This document shows, piece by piece, positions 1 through 7,475 of a stretch of 64,000 nucleotides of DNA. This DNA is from Clostridia bacterium (lineage in GTDB: Bacteria > Bacillota > Clostridia > Acetivibrionales > JAFADI01): assembly GCA_026417615.1 (NCBI GenBank), contig JAOACY010000104.1, positions 1-64,000 of the forward strand, given 5' to 3'. The notes beneath the pieces were generated by a model, which was not told the origin of the DNA, searched no databases, and saw nothing but the letters and a program-made list of their open reading frames with translations. The stretch's first letter is position 1. Each line of letters begins with the position of its first letter. Made by a program: the position numbers and the translations under genes.

Positions 1-136
1 TCAGGCCGGGACTTTGCCTTAAGGCTTCCTTCAGATTCCACCTCACGATGGACACCCTTGCCCTTGGCTAACGGTTGGTGCTATCAACCCCCGTAACGGA
101 CTTTCACCGTCAAGGTCGCGCGCATGCCGCGCGCAC
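1..136 (-). mobile_element. group IIC intron, 5' end (cut by window edge)
   Basis: Read on the minus strand from 136, the sequence opens with GTGCGCGCGGCATGCGCGCG, matching the GUGYG 5' boundary and first hairpin of bacterial group IIC introns. Domain I landmarks follow in order: GGTGAAAGTCC, then AAGGGTGTCC, then GAGGTGGAATCTGAAGGAAG. I recall the same order in the Oceanobacillus group IIC intron. The boundary lies 3 bases behind the hfq terminator hairpin, the usual target of this class. Only domain I is inside the window; a maturase gene may lie to the left. No coding sequence is claimed here. Confidence 0.78.
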
Positions 137-139
137 ATG

Positions 140-166
140 AAAAGGTCCCGCTAACGGGACCTTTTT
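140..166 (-). terminator. hfq intrinsic terminator
   Basis: An 11-bp perfect stem (AAAAGGTCCCG, loop of 4, CGGGACCTTTT) lies 15 bases behind the hfq stop. Runs of A and T on both sides let it work in either direction. It ends the mutS-mutL-miaA-hfq transcript and is probably the landing site of the group II intron. Confidence 0.85.
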
Positions 167-180
167 CTTAATTTATTTAT

Positions 181-426
181 TTATTCAGCTTTGCTATTGT
201 CATTGAATATAAGATTGACCATTTTCATAGGGCTTATTGTTGATATTGCATGCTTGTAAACGAGCTGCTGTCTGCCGTCACTGTCAAGAACAACAGTGAA
301 GTTGTCGAAGCCTTTTACCATACCTTTGAGTTGAAAACCATTTGTAAGATATATGGTAACCCCAATGTGCTCCTTCCTTACCTGGTTTAAAAATACGTCC
401 TGTAAGTTAATATTAGTCTTATTCAC
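181..426 (-). CDS. hfq: RNA chaperone Hfq
   Basis: Hexameric Sm-like RNA-binding protein, 81 aa, the usual Firmicute length. The Sm1 strand region ([20 protein letters not shown], about residues 28-47) and the Sm2 motif (YKHAISTI, about residues 58-65) are both present, and the N-terminus [12 protein letters not shown] is typical. The start is GTG at 426, placed 8 bases after a GGAGG site. It is the last gene behind miaA, the classic miaA-hfq pairing, and is followed directly by a terminator. In Firmicutes its role in small-RNA regulation is less central than in enteric bacteria. Identification is secure. Confidence 0.97.
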   Translation of the reverse strand: MNKTNINLQDVFLNQVRKEHIGVTIYLTNGFQLKGMVKGFDNFTVVLDSDGRQQLVYKHAISTISPMKMVNLIFNDNSKAE

Positions 427-492
427 GAATAAATCCTCCTCTGTGTATGGATCCTACCTTTTATTTCTATAGTCTTTTTTATAACTCATATT

Positions 493-1434
493 CTACAAGA
501 TAATTCCAGATCTTGCAATATGATTTTCAATAATTTTTACCGGCTCACAGATGTCTGAAAAATTGTCCATATCAAGCCACAGAACATTTTGCAGCCTCTT
601 GAACCAGGTAATCTGACGTTTGGCATAATGCCTTGTATCCCTCTTTATAATATATACGGCTTCCTCAAGTGATATTTCCCCCTTCATCCATGCCAAAATT
701 TCTTTATAGCCAAGACCTTGCATTGCAACTGAATTCTGATCATATCCCATATCAACAAGCCTTTTAACTTCCTCCACAAGCCCGCTTTCCAGCATTGAAT
801 CAACTCTGCGGTTTATCCTGTCATAAAGCTTCTGGCGGTCCATGGTAAGGCCTGCAAGCACGAAGTCATATATTGGAGGATTATCCCTGGACACCTTCTG
901 GTGGTATGAAATAGGCTTTCTGGTATATTTGAAAACCTCCAAGGCCCGGATTATTCTTTTCAGGTCATTCACATGCAGCCGTTGTGCAGCTTCAGGGTCA
1001 ACCTCCCTTAGCTTGTCATGGAGATACTTGTTACCCTTTTGTAATGCCTCCTGCTTCAACTCCTCCCTGTAACCCCAGTCGCTTATTGATTCGCTGAAGT
1101 TAATATTATATATCAAAGAATTTATATACAATCCAGTTCCGCCGACTACAATTGGCATCTTACCCTTGCTGATTATTTGTTTTATATACTGCAAGGCTCT
1201 TTGCTGGTAGCTGGCTACACTGAATTCCTCATCGGGATTTATCTCATCCATGAGATAGTGCTTTATACCGCACATTTCTTCTTTAGTTGGCTTTGCTGTT
1301 CCGATATCCATATACTTGTACACCTGCATGGAATCGGCAGATATTATTTCTCCGTCCAAAACCTTGGCAAGCTCTATGGAAAGCCTGGTTTTTCCTGATG
1401 CTGTCGGACCGAAAATTACTGGAACCTTGTTCAT
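493..1434 (-). CDS. miaA: tRNA dimethylallyltransferase MiaA
   Basis: Transfers a dimethylallyl group to the N6 of A37 in tRNAs that read codons starting with U; acts in the cytoplasm. The P-loop GPTASGKT (residues 9-16) and the DSMQVY motif (about 34-39) are visible, and the 313-aa length fits the family. The ATG at 1434 follows GGGAGGTCAA. It starts 20 bases after the mutL stop and precedes hfq, so it is very likely part of one mutS-mutL-miaA-hfq transcript. Its prenyl donor comes from the isoprenoid pathway that includes IspH, encoded at 26587-28650. Confidence 0.97.
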   Translation of the reverse strand: MNKVPVIFGPTASGKTRLSIELAKVLDGEIISADSMQVYKYMDIGTAKPTKEEMCGIKHYLMDEINPDEEFSVASYQQRALQYIKQIISKGKMPIVVGGTGLYINSLIYNINFSESISDWGYREELKQEALQKGNKYLHDKLREVDPEAAQRLHVNDLKRIIRALEVFKYTRKPISYHQKVSRDNPPIYDFVLAGLTMDRQKLYDRINRRVDSMLESGLVEEVKRLVDMGYDQNSVAMQGLGYKEILAWMKGEISLEEAVYIIKRDTRHYAKRQITWFKRLQNVLWLDMDNFSDICEPVKIIENHIARSGIIL

Positions 1435-1454
1435 TTGACCTCCCTTATTCCATG

Positions 1455-3314
1455 CTAAATGATCCGTTTAAACATTTTCTCCAGTTCGTGTTTTGTGAGC
1501 CTTATTGCAGTTGGTCTGCCATGGGGGCATGTGTACGGATTTTCCAAGAAGTCAAGCTCCTCCAGCAGGCTTCTTATTTCAGAATCATCCAGCCGCTTGT
1601 TTGCTTTTACGGCAGCCTTGCAGGCTATGGAGTACAGGGTTTCATCAGCTGTTATGCTGTTAATTGTTTTATTTGAGTTAATAAGAGCATCAATTACTTC
1701 TAAAAAAGTACTCTTTATAGCATCATTTTCATCCAGCAAAGGTACCGCACGAATTATAACTGAATTATTTCCAAAATTCTCAAATTCAAAACCAAGGGAA
1801 ATAAAAAAATCCTTATTTTCTTCAAGAAATTTTATTTCCTTATAAGTCATGTTAACAACAAGCGGAACTATAAGGTTTTGGGATATTTTAACCTTATTCT
1901 CGTACTTTTTTTTAAGTCTTTCATACATTATTCTTTCATGGGCCGCATGCTGGTCTATAAGCACCAGCTCCTCCGCTTTTTGCAAAATTATATATGTTGA
2001 AAAGGCCTGACCGACTATCATATATTCGGCAAAAGAATTGTACTTCTTGGGAGTTTCAATGCCGCCAGCATTGTTTTCAATGCAGGTATAATTATTCATG
2101 CTGTAGGATGGTTCTGGGTATTTAGTTTCTTCAGCAGCTTCAATACTATCCTGAATATTATAACTTGTTTTCGATTGGGGAGTATACTGAGTTTCAGGAT
2201 ATTCACTGACGGAAATACTGCTGACGGCTATTTCTTCCTGAGAATAATCAGGTTTGTTTATTGCTGTATTTTTGAACCTGAAACCATCCTCCTTTTCATC
2301 CTCCAAGCGCATTTCTTTTATGAGGCTGCTTGAGATAAGTGAATTTTCAACAGCATGATATACCCCCATGAATATTTCCTGCTCTTGGGAAAATCGAACC
2401 TCCATCTTTGTGGGATGAACATTAACATCCACCAGCTGGGGATTTATATCAAGGTTCAGTACAAAGAAGGGGAACCTGCTTTTCATAAGCAGAGTCTTGT
2501 AAGCTTCATCTACTGCTGAAGAAATTAATTTGCTTTTTATATATCTTCCATTAATAAAAATTGACTGGTTTGTCCTGTTTGACCTGGCAATATCCGCCTT
2601 CCCAACAAAGCCGCTCAAGCTCATTTTTTCATCGGAATAGCTTACAGCAAGCACATCTCTGGCAATTTCCTTTCCATAGATGCTGAAGATAGCGCTTAAA
2701 AGATCGTTATTGCCTGGGGAATGAAAAACTACAGCGCTGTTGCTAAGCAGTTTTATTGAAATTGAAGGATTGCCCAGTGCAATACGGCTTAGGACATCAG
2801 ATACATACCCTGCTTCTGTGGAATCCTTTTTTAGAAATTTGTATCGGGCCGGAGTGTTATAGAACAAGTCTCTCACTATAAATGTACTGCCGACAGGACA
2901 TCCTGTCTGCCTAACCTCTTTAACGCTTCCGCCTTGAACTTTAATATATGTACCATGGTTGTTTTTTTCAACCCGGGTGGTCAGCTCAACAGTTGAAACA
3001 GCGGCAATGCTTGAAAGGGCTTCGCCTCTGAAGCCAAGGGTTGCTATGGATTCCAGATCCCTTGCGCTTTTGATTTTACTGGTTGCATGCCGTTCAAAAG
3101 CAATCTCTATATCGTCTTCATCAATTCCCGAGCCGTTATCTGTAACCTTTATAAAAGAAATTCCTCCGTTTTTGATTTCAACTGTTATGGCAGAAGCGCC
3201 TGCGTCTATGGAATTCTCCACCAGCTCTTTTACAACCGACGAAGGCCTTTCTATTACTTCGCCGGCAGCTATTTTATTTGATGTATTTTCATCCAAAACA
3301 ATAATTTTTCCCAT
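1455..3314 (-). CDS. mutL: DNA mismatch repair protein MutL
   Basis: Mismatch-repair ATPase and endonuclease, 619 aa. The N-terminal GHKL ATPase shows ELVENSIDAGA (about residues 32-42), DNGSGI and GFRGEALSSI. A variable linker spans roughly residues 335-430. The C-terminal domain carries the metal-binding endonuclease motif DQHAAHERIMYERL, plus ACKAAVKA and CPHGRPT. It is therefore a nicking MutL of the kind found in bacteria without MutH. The start lies 3 bases after the mutS stop, so the two are translationally coupled. Confidence 0.98.
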   Translation of the reverse strand: MGKIIVLDENTSNKIAAGEVIERPSSVVKELVENSIDAGASAITVEIKNGGISFIKVTDNGSGIDEDDIEIAFERHATSKIKSARDLESIATLGFRGEALSSIAAVSTVELTTRVEKNNHGTYIKVQGGSVKEVRQTGCPVGSTFIVRDLFYNTPARYKFLKKDSTEAGYVSDVLSRIALGNPSISIKLLSNSAVVFHSPGNNDLLSAIFSIYGKEIARDVLAVSYSDEKMSLSGFVGKADIARSNRTNQSIFINGRYIKSKLISSAVDEAYKTLLMKSRFPFFVLNLDINPQLVDVNVHPTKMEVRFSQEQEIFMGVYHAVENSLISSSLIKEMRLEDEKEDGFRFKNTAINKPDYSQEEIAVSSISVSEYPETQYTPQSKTSYNIQDSIEAAEETKYPEPSYSMNNYTCIENNAGGIETPKKYNSFAEYMIVGQAFSTYIILQKAEELVLIDQHAAHERIMYERLKKKYENKVKISQNLIVPLVVNMTYKEIKFLEENKDFFISLGFEFENFGNNSVIIRAVPLLDENDAIKSTFLEVIDALINSNKTINSITADETLYSIACKAAVKANKRLDDSEIRSLLEELDFLENPYTCPHGRPTAIRLTKHELEKMFKRII

Positions 3315-3317
3315 GAT

Positions 3318-5939
3318 TTAACCTTTCACTGCTTTTTGCTGCAGCCTGTAAAGAATATTCAAAGCATCAATAGGAGTCAGCTTGGTTATGTCAATTGACT
3401 TAAGCTCCTCAAAAACCTCATCCTTTTGCTTATTTCCTTTTGAAAAGGAGAACATGTCAAGCTGTCCTTCTATAGGCATTTTGCTTCGCTTTATTCTAAG
3501 CTCTTTTTTGCTTATGTCAGCATCTTCAAGTTCCTTTAGGATTTCATTGGCACGGTCTATTACAGCCTGCGGAACCCCTGCAAGCCGGGCAACCTGTATT
3601 CCGTAGCTGTCATCAGCACCGCCGCGGATAATCTTCCTCAGGAAAATTATATCTTCACCTTTTTCCTTTACAGATATACAGTAGTTTTTAATTCCCGTAA
3701 TCTTTCCTTCCAGCTCGGTTAACTCATGATAGTGGGTAGCAAATAAGGTTCTGCAGCCCATTTTTTCCTTATCGCTTATAAACTCAATAACTGCCCATGC
3801 AATACTCAAACCGTCGAAGGTGCTGGTGCCTCTGCCTATCTCATCAAGTATGAGGAGACTTCTTGAGGTAGCGTTATTAAGTATATTTGCCACCTCGGAC
3901 ATTTCCACCATGAAGGTGCTTTGGCCTGCCGCAAGATCGTCAGAAGCCCCAACCCTTGTAAATATGCGGTCCACAATGCCTATTTGCGCAGAGGACGCAG
4001 GAACAAAGCTTCCTATCTGGGCCATAAGAACAATTAATGCAACCTGGCGCATATAAGTAGACTTTCCCGCCATATTTGGTCCTGTTATTATTGCCAGCCT
4101 GTCCTGTTCAAGGTCAAGATAAGTGTCATTTGGAACAAAGCTGCTGCTGTCTATCATTTTTTCGACTACTGGATGGCGTCCATCCTTAATTTTAATTTTC
4201 CCTTCAAGGCATACATCCGGCCTGCAGTAGCCTTCCCTGTCAGCCACCTCGCTTAGGGAACAAACGGCATCAATTGCCGCAAGGGCTGCAGCAGTATTTT
4301 TTATTCTGTCCACATTGGCTGCTATTTTATAACGCACTTCCAAAAAAAGCTTATACTCAAGCTCGATGAGCTTTTCTTCAGCTCCCAGGATTGTTTCTTC
4401 GATTTCCTTAAGCCCTTGAGTAATAAAGCGCTCACAATTTGCCAAGGTCTGTTTTCTTATATAGCTTTCAGGAACAAGGTGGAAATAGGATTTTGTTACC
4501 TCCAAGTAATAGCCGAATACCTTGTTAAAGCCAACCTTCAAATTTTTAATGCCCGTCTTTTCTCTCTCTGATGCTTCCAATTCAGCAACCCAGCTTTTCC
4601 CCTCTCTTGCGGCTTTTCTGAGCTTATCCACTTCCGGGTTGAAGCCTGACTTTATTATTCCGCCCTCCTTTATTGATACGGGAGGTTCATCATCTATGGC
4701 TTTTTCAATAAGCTCGTGAATATCCTCCAAGGAATCCATCTGATTGCAGCACCTTTTATTGAAATCCGTGGTACAGTCTTTCAGCATCTCTTTAATAAAA
4801 GGTATCTGACCGGCAGAGTTTTTCAGGGAAATCAGATCCCTTCCGTTTGCATTTCCAAGAATAACCCTGCTCATGAGCCTTTCAATATCATAAACCCTTT
4901 TTAAAAGCTCCCTGATCTCCATGCGAAGCATGAACTTTTCTCTAAGTTCACCTACTGCTTCAAGTCTCTCATTAATATCGTCAACGCTCTTTAGCGGCTG
5001 TTCTATCCATTTTCTAAGCATACGTCCGCCCATTGAGGTCATAGTCCTGTCAAGAACCCAAAGCAATGTGCCTTTCTTCGATTTCTCCCTCATGGTTTCA
5101 GTTAGCTCAAGGTTTCTTCTTGTTGCCGCATCAAGAACCATGAAGTCGTCTATTTTGTAAAAGTTTATATTCTGAATATGATCAAGATTTACCTTTTGAG
5201 TTTGCTCAATATACTCCAGCAGAGCGCCTGAAGCATTAATTGATATGTTGCTGTCATTGTACGCCGGCTTTATGGCTTTAAATTGCTTGTTCACCTTACC
5301 AAGAGCATAATCGTCGGTAAAATACATGTCCTCAATTGATGATATGTAGGAATTAAAACGTTTTCTTAATGTGCCCAAAATATTTGAATCATTAAACAGC
5401 TCTTGGTTTGTGATAATCTCCGATGGAGAAAACTTCGCAATCTCATCCAGAAGCTTGTTAAAAGTATTGCCCCAGGTAATTTCTGTGGAGGCAAACTCAC
5501 CGGTTGTAACATCTACACATGCAACACCGAAATAGAATCCGGTTTTGTAAATGGACATAAGGTAATTGTTCTTTTTTTCATCAAGCATGGATGAATCTGT
5601 TACCGTGCCAGGTGTAACAACCCTTATGACATCCCTCTTTACAATGCCTTTTGCAAGGGCTGGATCCTCTACCTGCTCACATATGGCTACTTTATAGCCT
5701 TTATTGATTAATTTTGCAATGTAGTTATCAGCAGAATGAAAAGGCACCCCGCACATTGGCGCACGCTGCTCCAAGCCGCAATCTCTCCCTGTAAGGGTGA
5801 TTTCCAGCTCCTTTGAAGCTATTTCTGCATCTGTAAAAAACATCTCATAAAAGTCTCCCAACCTGAAAAAAAGGATGCAGTCTTTGTGCTGCTCCTTTAT
5901 ATCAAGGTACTGCTGCATCATTGGTGTTAATGCTGCCAT
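3318..5939 (-). CDS. mutS: DNA mismatch recognition protein MutS
   Basis: Binds mismatches and small loops and recruits MutL. At 873 aa it is full-length MutS1. The N-terminal mismatch-reading motif GDFYEMFF (about residues 28-35) is intact. The ATPase domain has Walker A GPNMAGKST, Walker B LLILDEIGRGTSTFDG and the ATHYHEL switch. The tail (DISKKELRIKRSK onward) matches the usual dimerisation end. ATG at 5939 follows GAGGTAGAGAA. A 20-bp perfect palindrome lies 23 bases upstream of the start. Confidence 0.98.
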   Translation of the reverse strand: MAALTPMMQQYLDIKEQHKDCILFFRLGDFYEMFFTDAEIASKELEITLTGRDCGLEQRAPMCGVPFHSADNYIAKLINKGYKVAICEQVEDPALAKGIVKRDVIRVVTPGTVTDSSMLDEKKNNYLMSIYKTGFYFGVACVDVTTGEFASTEITWGNTFNKLLDEIAKFSPSEIITNQELFNDSNILGTLRKRFNSYISSIEDMYFTDDYALGKVNKQFKAIKPAYNDSNISINASGALLEYIEQTQKVNLDHIQNINFYKIDDFMVLDAATRRNLELTETMREKSKKGTLLWVLDRTMTSMGGRMLRKWIEQPLKSVDDINERLEAVGELREKFMLRMEIRELLKRVYDIERLMSRVILGNANGRDLISLKNSAGQIPFIKEMLKDCTTDFNKRCCNQMDSLEDIHELIEKAIDDEPPVSIKEGGIIKSGFNPEVDKLRKAAREGKSWVAELEASEREKTGIKNLKVGFNKVFGYYLEVTKSYFHLVPESYIRKQTLANCERFITQGLKEIEETILGAEEKLIELEYKLFLEVRYKIAANVDRIKNTAAALAAIDAVCSLSEVADREGYCRPDVCLEGKIKIKDGRHPVVEKMIDSSSFVPNDTYLDLEQDRLAIITGPNMAGKSTYMRQVALIVLMAQIGSFVPASSAQIGIVDRIFTRVGASDDLAAGQSTFMVEMSEVANILNNATSRSLLILDEIGRGTSTFDGLSIAWAVIEFISDKEKMGCRTLFATHYHELTELEGKITGIKNYCISVKEKGEDIIFLRKIIRGGADDSYGIQVARLAGVPQAVIDRANEILKELEDADISKKELRIKRSKMPIEGQLDMFSFSKGNKQKDEVFEELKSIDITKLTPIDALNILYRLQQKAVKG

Positions 5940-5961
5940 TTCTCTACCTCACTGAATATTG

Positions 5962-5981
5962 TAAGAGGTCATGACCTCTTA
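5962..5981. repeat. 20-bp perfect palindrome upstream of mutS
   Basis: The sequence TAAGAGGTCATGACCTCTTA is fully self-complementary and sits between the ylbF-like stop and the mutS start. There is no T-run on either side, so it is not an obvious terminator. It could be a protein-binding operator, an mRNA hairpin that shapes mutS expression, or chance. Confidence 0.6.
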
Positions 5982-6013
5982 AATTCAAGAATATGTTAAT
6001 GCCCCGTCGTTTC

Positions 6014-6397
6014 TTATTTGCACCCTCCGCCGCAGGAGCCGCATTTGGCGGGTGAGCAAGGCTCCTCTCCGGTAATTGAGAAAATGATAACATCGTTTAT
6101 GGTTTTCATAAGCTTGTCAAATTTTGATTTTGACTCAAGGTAGTTTCTTGTAATGTCATACTTGTTTATTTCATCCTGTGTTGAAAGAAGCATTTCCTTT
6201 ATGCTGTCAATCTCTTGCTTTTCCCTGTTTTCTCTCGCAGCCTTAACCATTTCAAGCTGCAGACGCTTATACTCGCCAAGGAGTGAACCGGCCCTCTGGT
6301 CCTGTGCCACCTCTGCTTCATATTTCTTAAGGTTTGCCATTTCTTCCGATTCGGCTATCATTTTCCCAAGCTCTTTCGCCTTACCTGTAATATCCAT
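6014..6397 (-). CDS. YlbF/YmcA-family regulator with cysteine-rich tail
   Basis: 127-aa helical protein of the YlbF/YmcA family. In Bacillus, YlbF, YmcA and YaaT form a complex that carries iron-sulfur clusters and steers RNase Y and sporulation signalling. The body (residues 1-110) is charged and helical. The last 20 residues hold five cysteines (CSPAKCGSCGGGCK plus flanks), a plausible metal or Fe-S ligand set. ATG at 6397 follows GGAG with 7-base spacing. It has its own promoter at 6418-6447 and is followed by mutS. The exact partner proteins are not in this window. Confidence 0.8.
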   Translation of the reverse strand: MDITGKAKELGKMIAESEEMANLKKYEAEVAQDQRAGSLLGEYKRLQLEMVKAARENREKQEIDSIKEMLLSTQDEINKYDITRNYLESKSKFDKLMKTINDVIIFSITGEEPCSPAKCGSCGGGCK

Positions 6398-6417
6398 AGT
6401 TTGACTCCTTTTTTGAA

Positions 6418-6447
6418 ATTATATCATATTTTATGTCGTCGAAACAA
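6418..6447 (-). promoter_or_regulatory. sigma-A-like promoter for the ylbF-like-mutS operon
   Basis: On the minus strand a TTGTTT -35 (6447-6442) and a perfect TATAAT -10 (6423-6418) are separated by 18 bases, about 20 bases upstream of the ylbF-like start. Confidence 0.5.
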
Positions 6448-6487
6448 TGAAGCTATATAGCATTTACAATCCTATAATAGCTAGCTT

Positions 6488-7396
6488 TTATTCAAATAAT
6501 GCTTCAACAAACTCCCTGGCATTGAATTTCTGCAGATCGTCCATCTTTTCTCCAACACCTATGAGCTTTACAGGTATATCCAACTCATTCTTAATGGCGA
6601 CAACAACTCCGCCCTTGGCAGTTCCATCAAGCTTTGTAAGAACTATACCGGATATTTCAGAAGCCTCGCTGAAGGTCTTTGCCTGCGTTACGGCATTTTG
6701 TCCTGTCGTTGCATCCAGGACCAGAAGGGTTTCCCTGCTTGCGCCGGGAAGCTCCCTGTCAATTACCCTGGAAACCTTTTTTAGCTCTTCCATAAGGTTC
6801 TTCTTGGTATGAAGCCTTCCTGCCGTATCACATATCAATACGTCAACCTTCCTTGCTTTTGCTGCTTGTATGGCATCATAAACAACAGCAGCAGGGTCAG
6901 AGCCTTCGGAGTGAGCAATAATGTCAACACCAACCCTGTTTGACCAGATTTCCAGCTGATCTATTGCAGCTGCCCTGAAGGTATCTCCGGCTGCCAGAAG
7001 CACCTTTTTGCCCCTTTGTTTCAGCAGGTTTGCAATTTTTCCTATTGAAGTTGTCTTGCCAACTCCGTTTACTCCGATAACAATTATCACAGAGGGAGAT
7101 GTTCTAATATTCAAATCCGAATCTTCGTCAGACATTATCTGTATAAGCTCCTCCTTAAGCAGTTCCTTTATTGATGCAGGGTTTGTCAGCTTATTTTCCT
7201 TTACCTTCTTTTTCAGGTCGTCTATTATCTTCATTGTTGTCTCAATGCCCATGTCTGAAGTGATAAGAATTTCCTCTATCTCATCAAACAGCTCATCATC
7301 AATTTTCCCGAAGGAGACTAACACCTGGTCGATTTTTTCAGTTATACCCTTTCTTGTTTTCTGTAATCCTTCCTTCAATCTTTCAAAGAAACCCAT
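6488..7396 (-). CDS. ftsY: signal recognition particle receptor FtsY
   Basis: SRP receptor GTPase that docks ribosome-SRP complexes at the membrane. 302 aa, the short Gram-positive form without a long acidic A domain; the N-terminus MGFFERLKEGLQKTRKG is an amphipathic membrane-targeting helix. The NG domain shows GVNGVGKTTS (G1), DTAGRLHTKKNLMEEL (G3 region), TKLDGTAKGG (G4) and the C-terminal GVGEKMDDLQKF. ATG at 7396 follows GGAGG with 5-base spacing. It lies behind smc, a common smc-ftsY pairing, with a hairpin repeat in the gap. Confidence 0.98.
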   Translation of the reverse strand: MGFFERLKEGLQKTRKGITEKIDQVLVSFGKIDDELFDEIEEILITSDMGIETTMKIIDDLKKKVKENKLTNPASIKELLKEELIQIMSDEDSDLNIRTSPSVIIVIGVNGVGKTTSIGKIANLLKQRGKKVLLAAGDTFRAAAIDQLEIWSNRVGVDIIAHSEGSDPAAVVYDAIQAAKARKVDVLICDTAGRLHTKKNLMEELKKVSRVIDRELPGASRETLLVLDATTGQNAVTQAKTFSEASEISGIVLTKLDGTAKGGVVVAIKNELDIPVKLIGVGEKMDDLQKFNAREFVEALFE

Positions 7397-7406
7397 ATTA
7401 TCCTCC

Positions 7407-7465
7407 GATTATATATGGGAACACTCCTTGCAAAATGACTTGATTTCCTTTTGCGTCAAGGAATG
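7407..7465 (-). repeat. hairpin repeat copy 1 (smc-ftsY gap)
   Basis: In mRNA sense, AGGGTACA and TGTTCCC form an outer stem around an inner hairpin ATTCCTTGACGCAAAAGGAAA. A closely similar copy with the same orientation and position type (between co-directional genes) lies at 30357-30414. It has no terminal T-run, so it looks like an intercistronic mRNA structure, not a terminator. Confidence 0.6.
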
Positions 7466-7475
7466 TACCCTAAAA

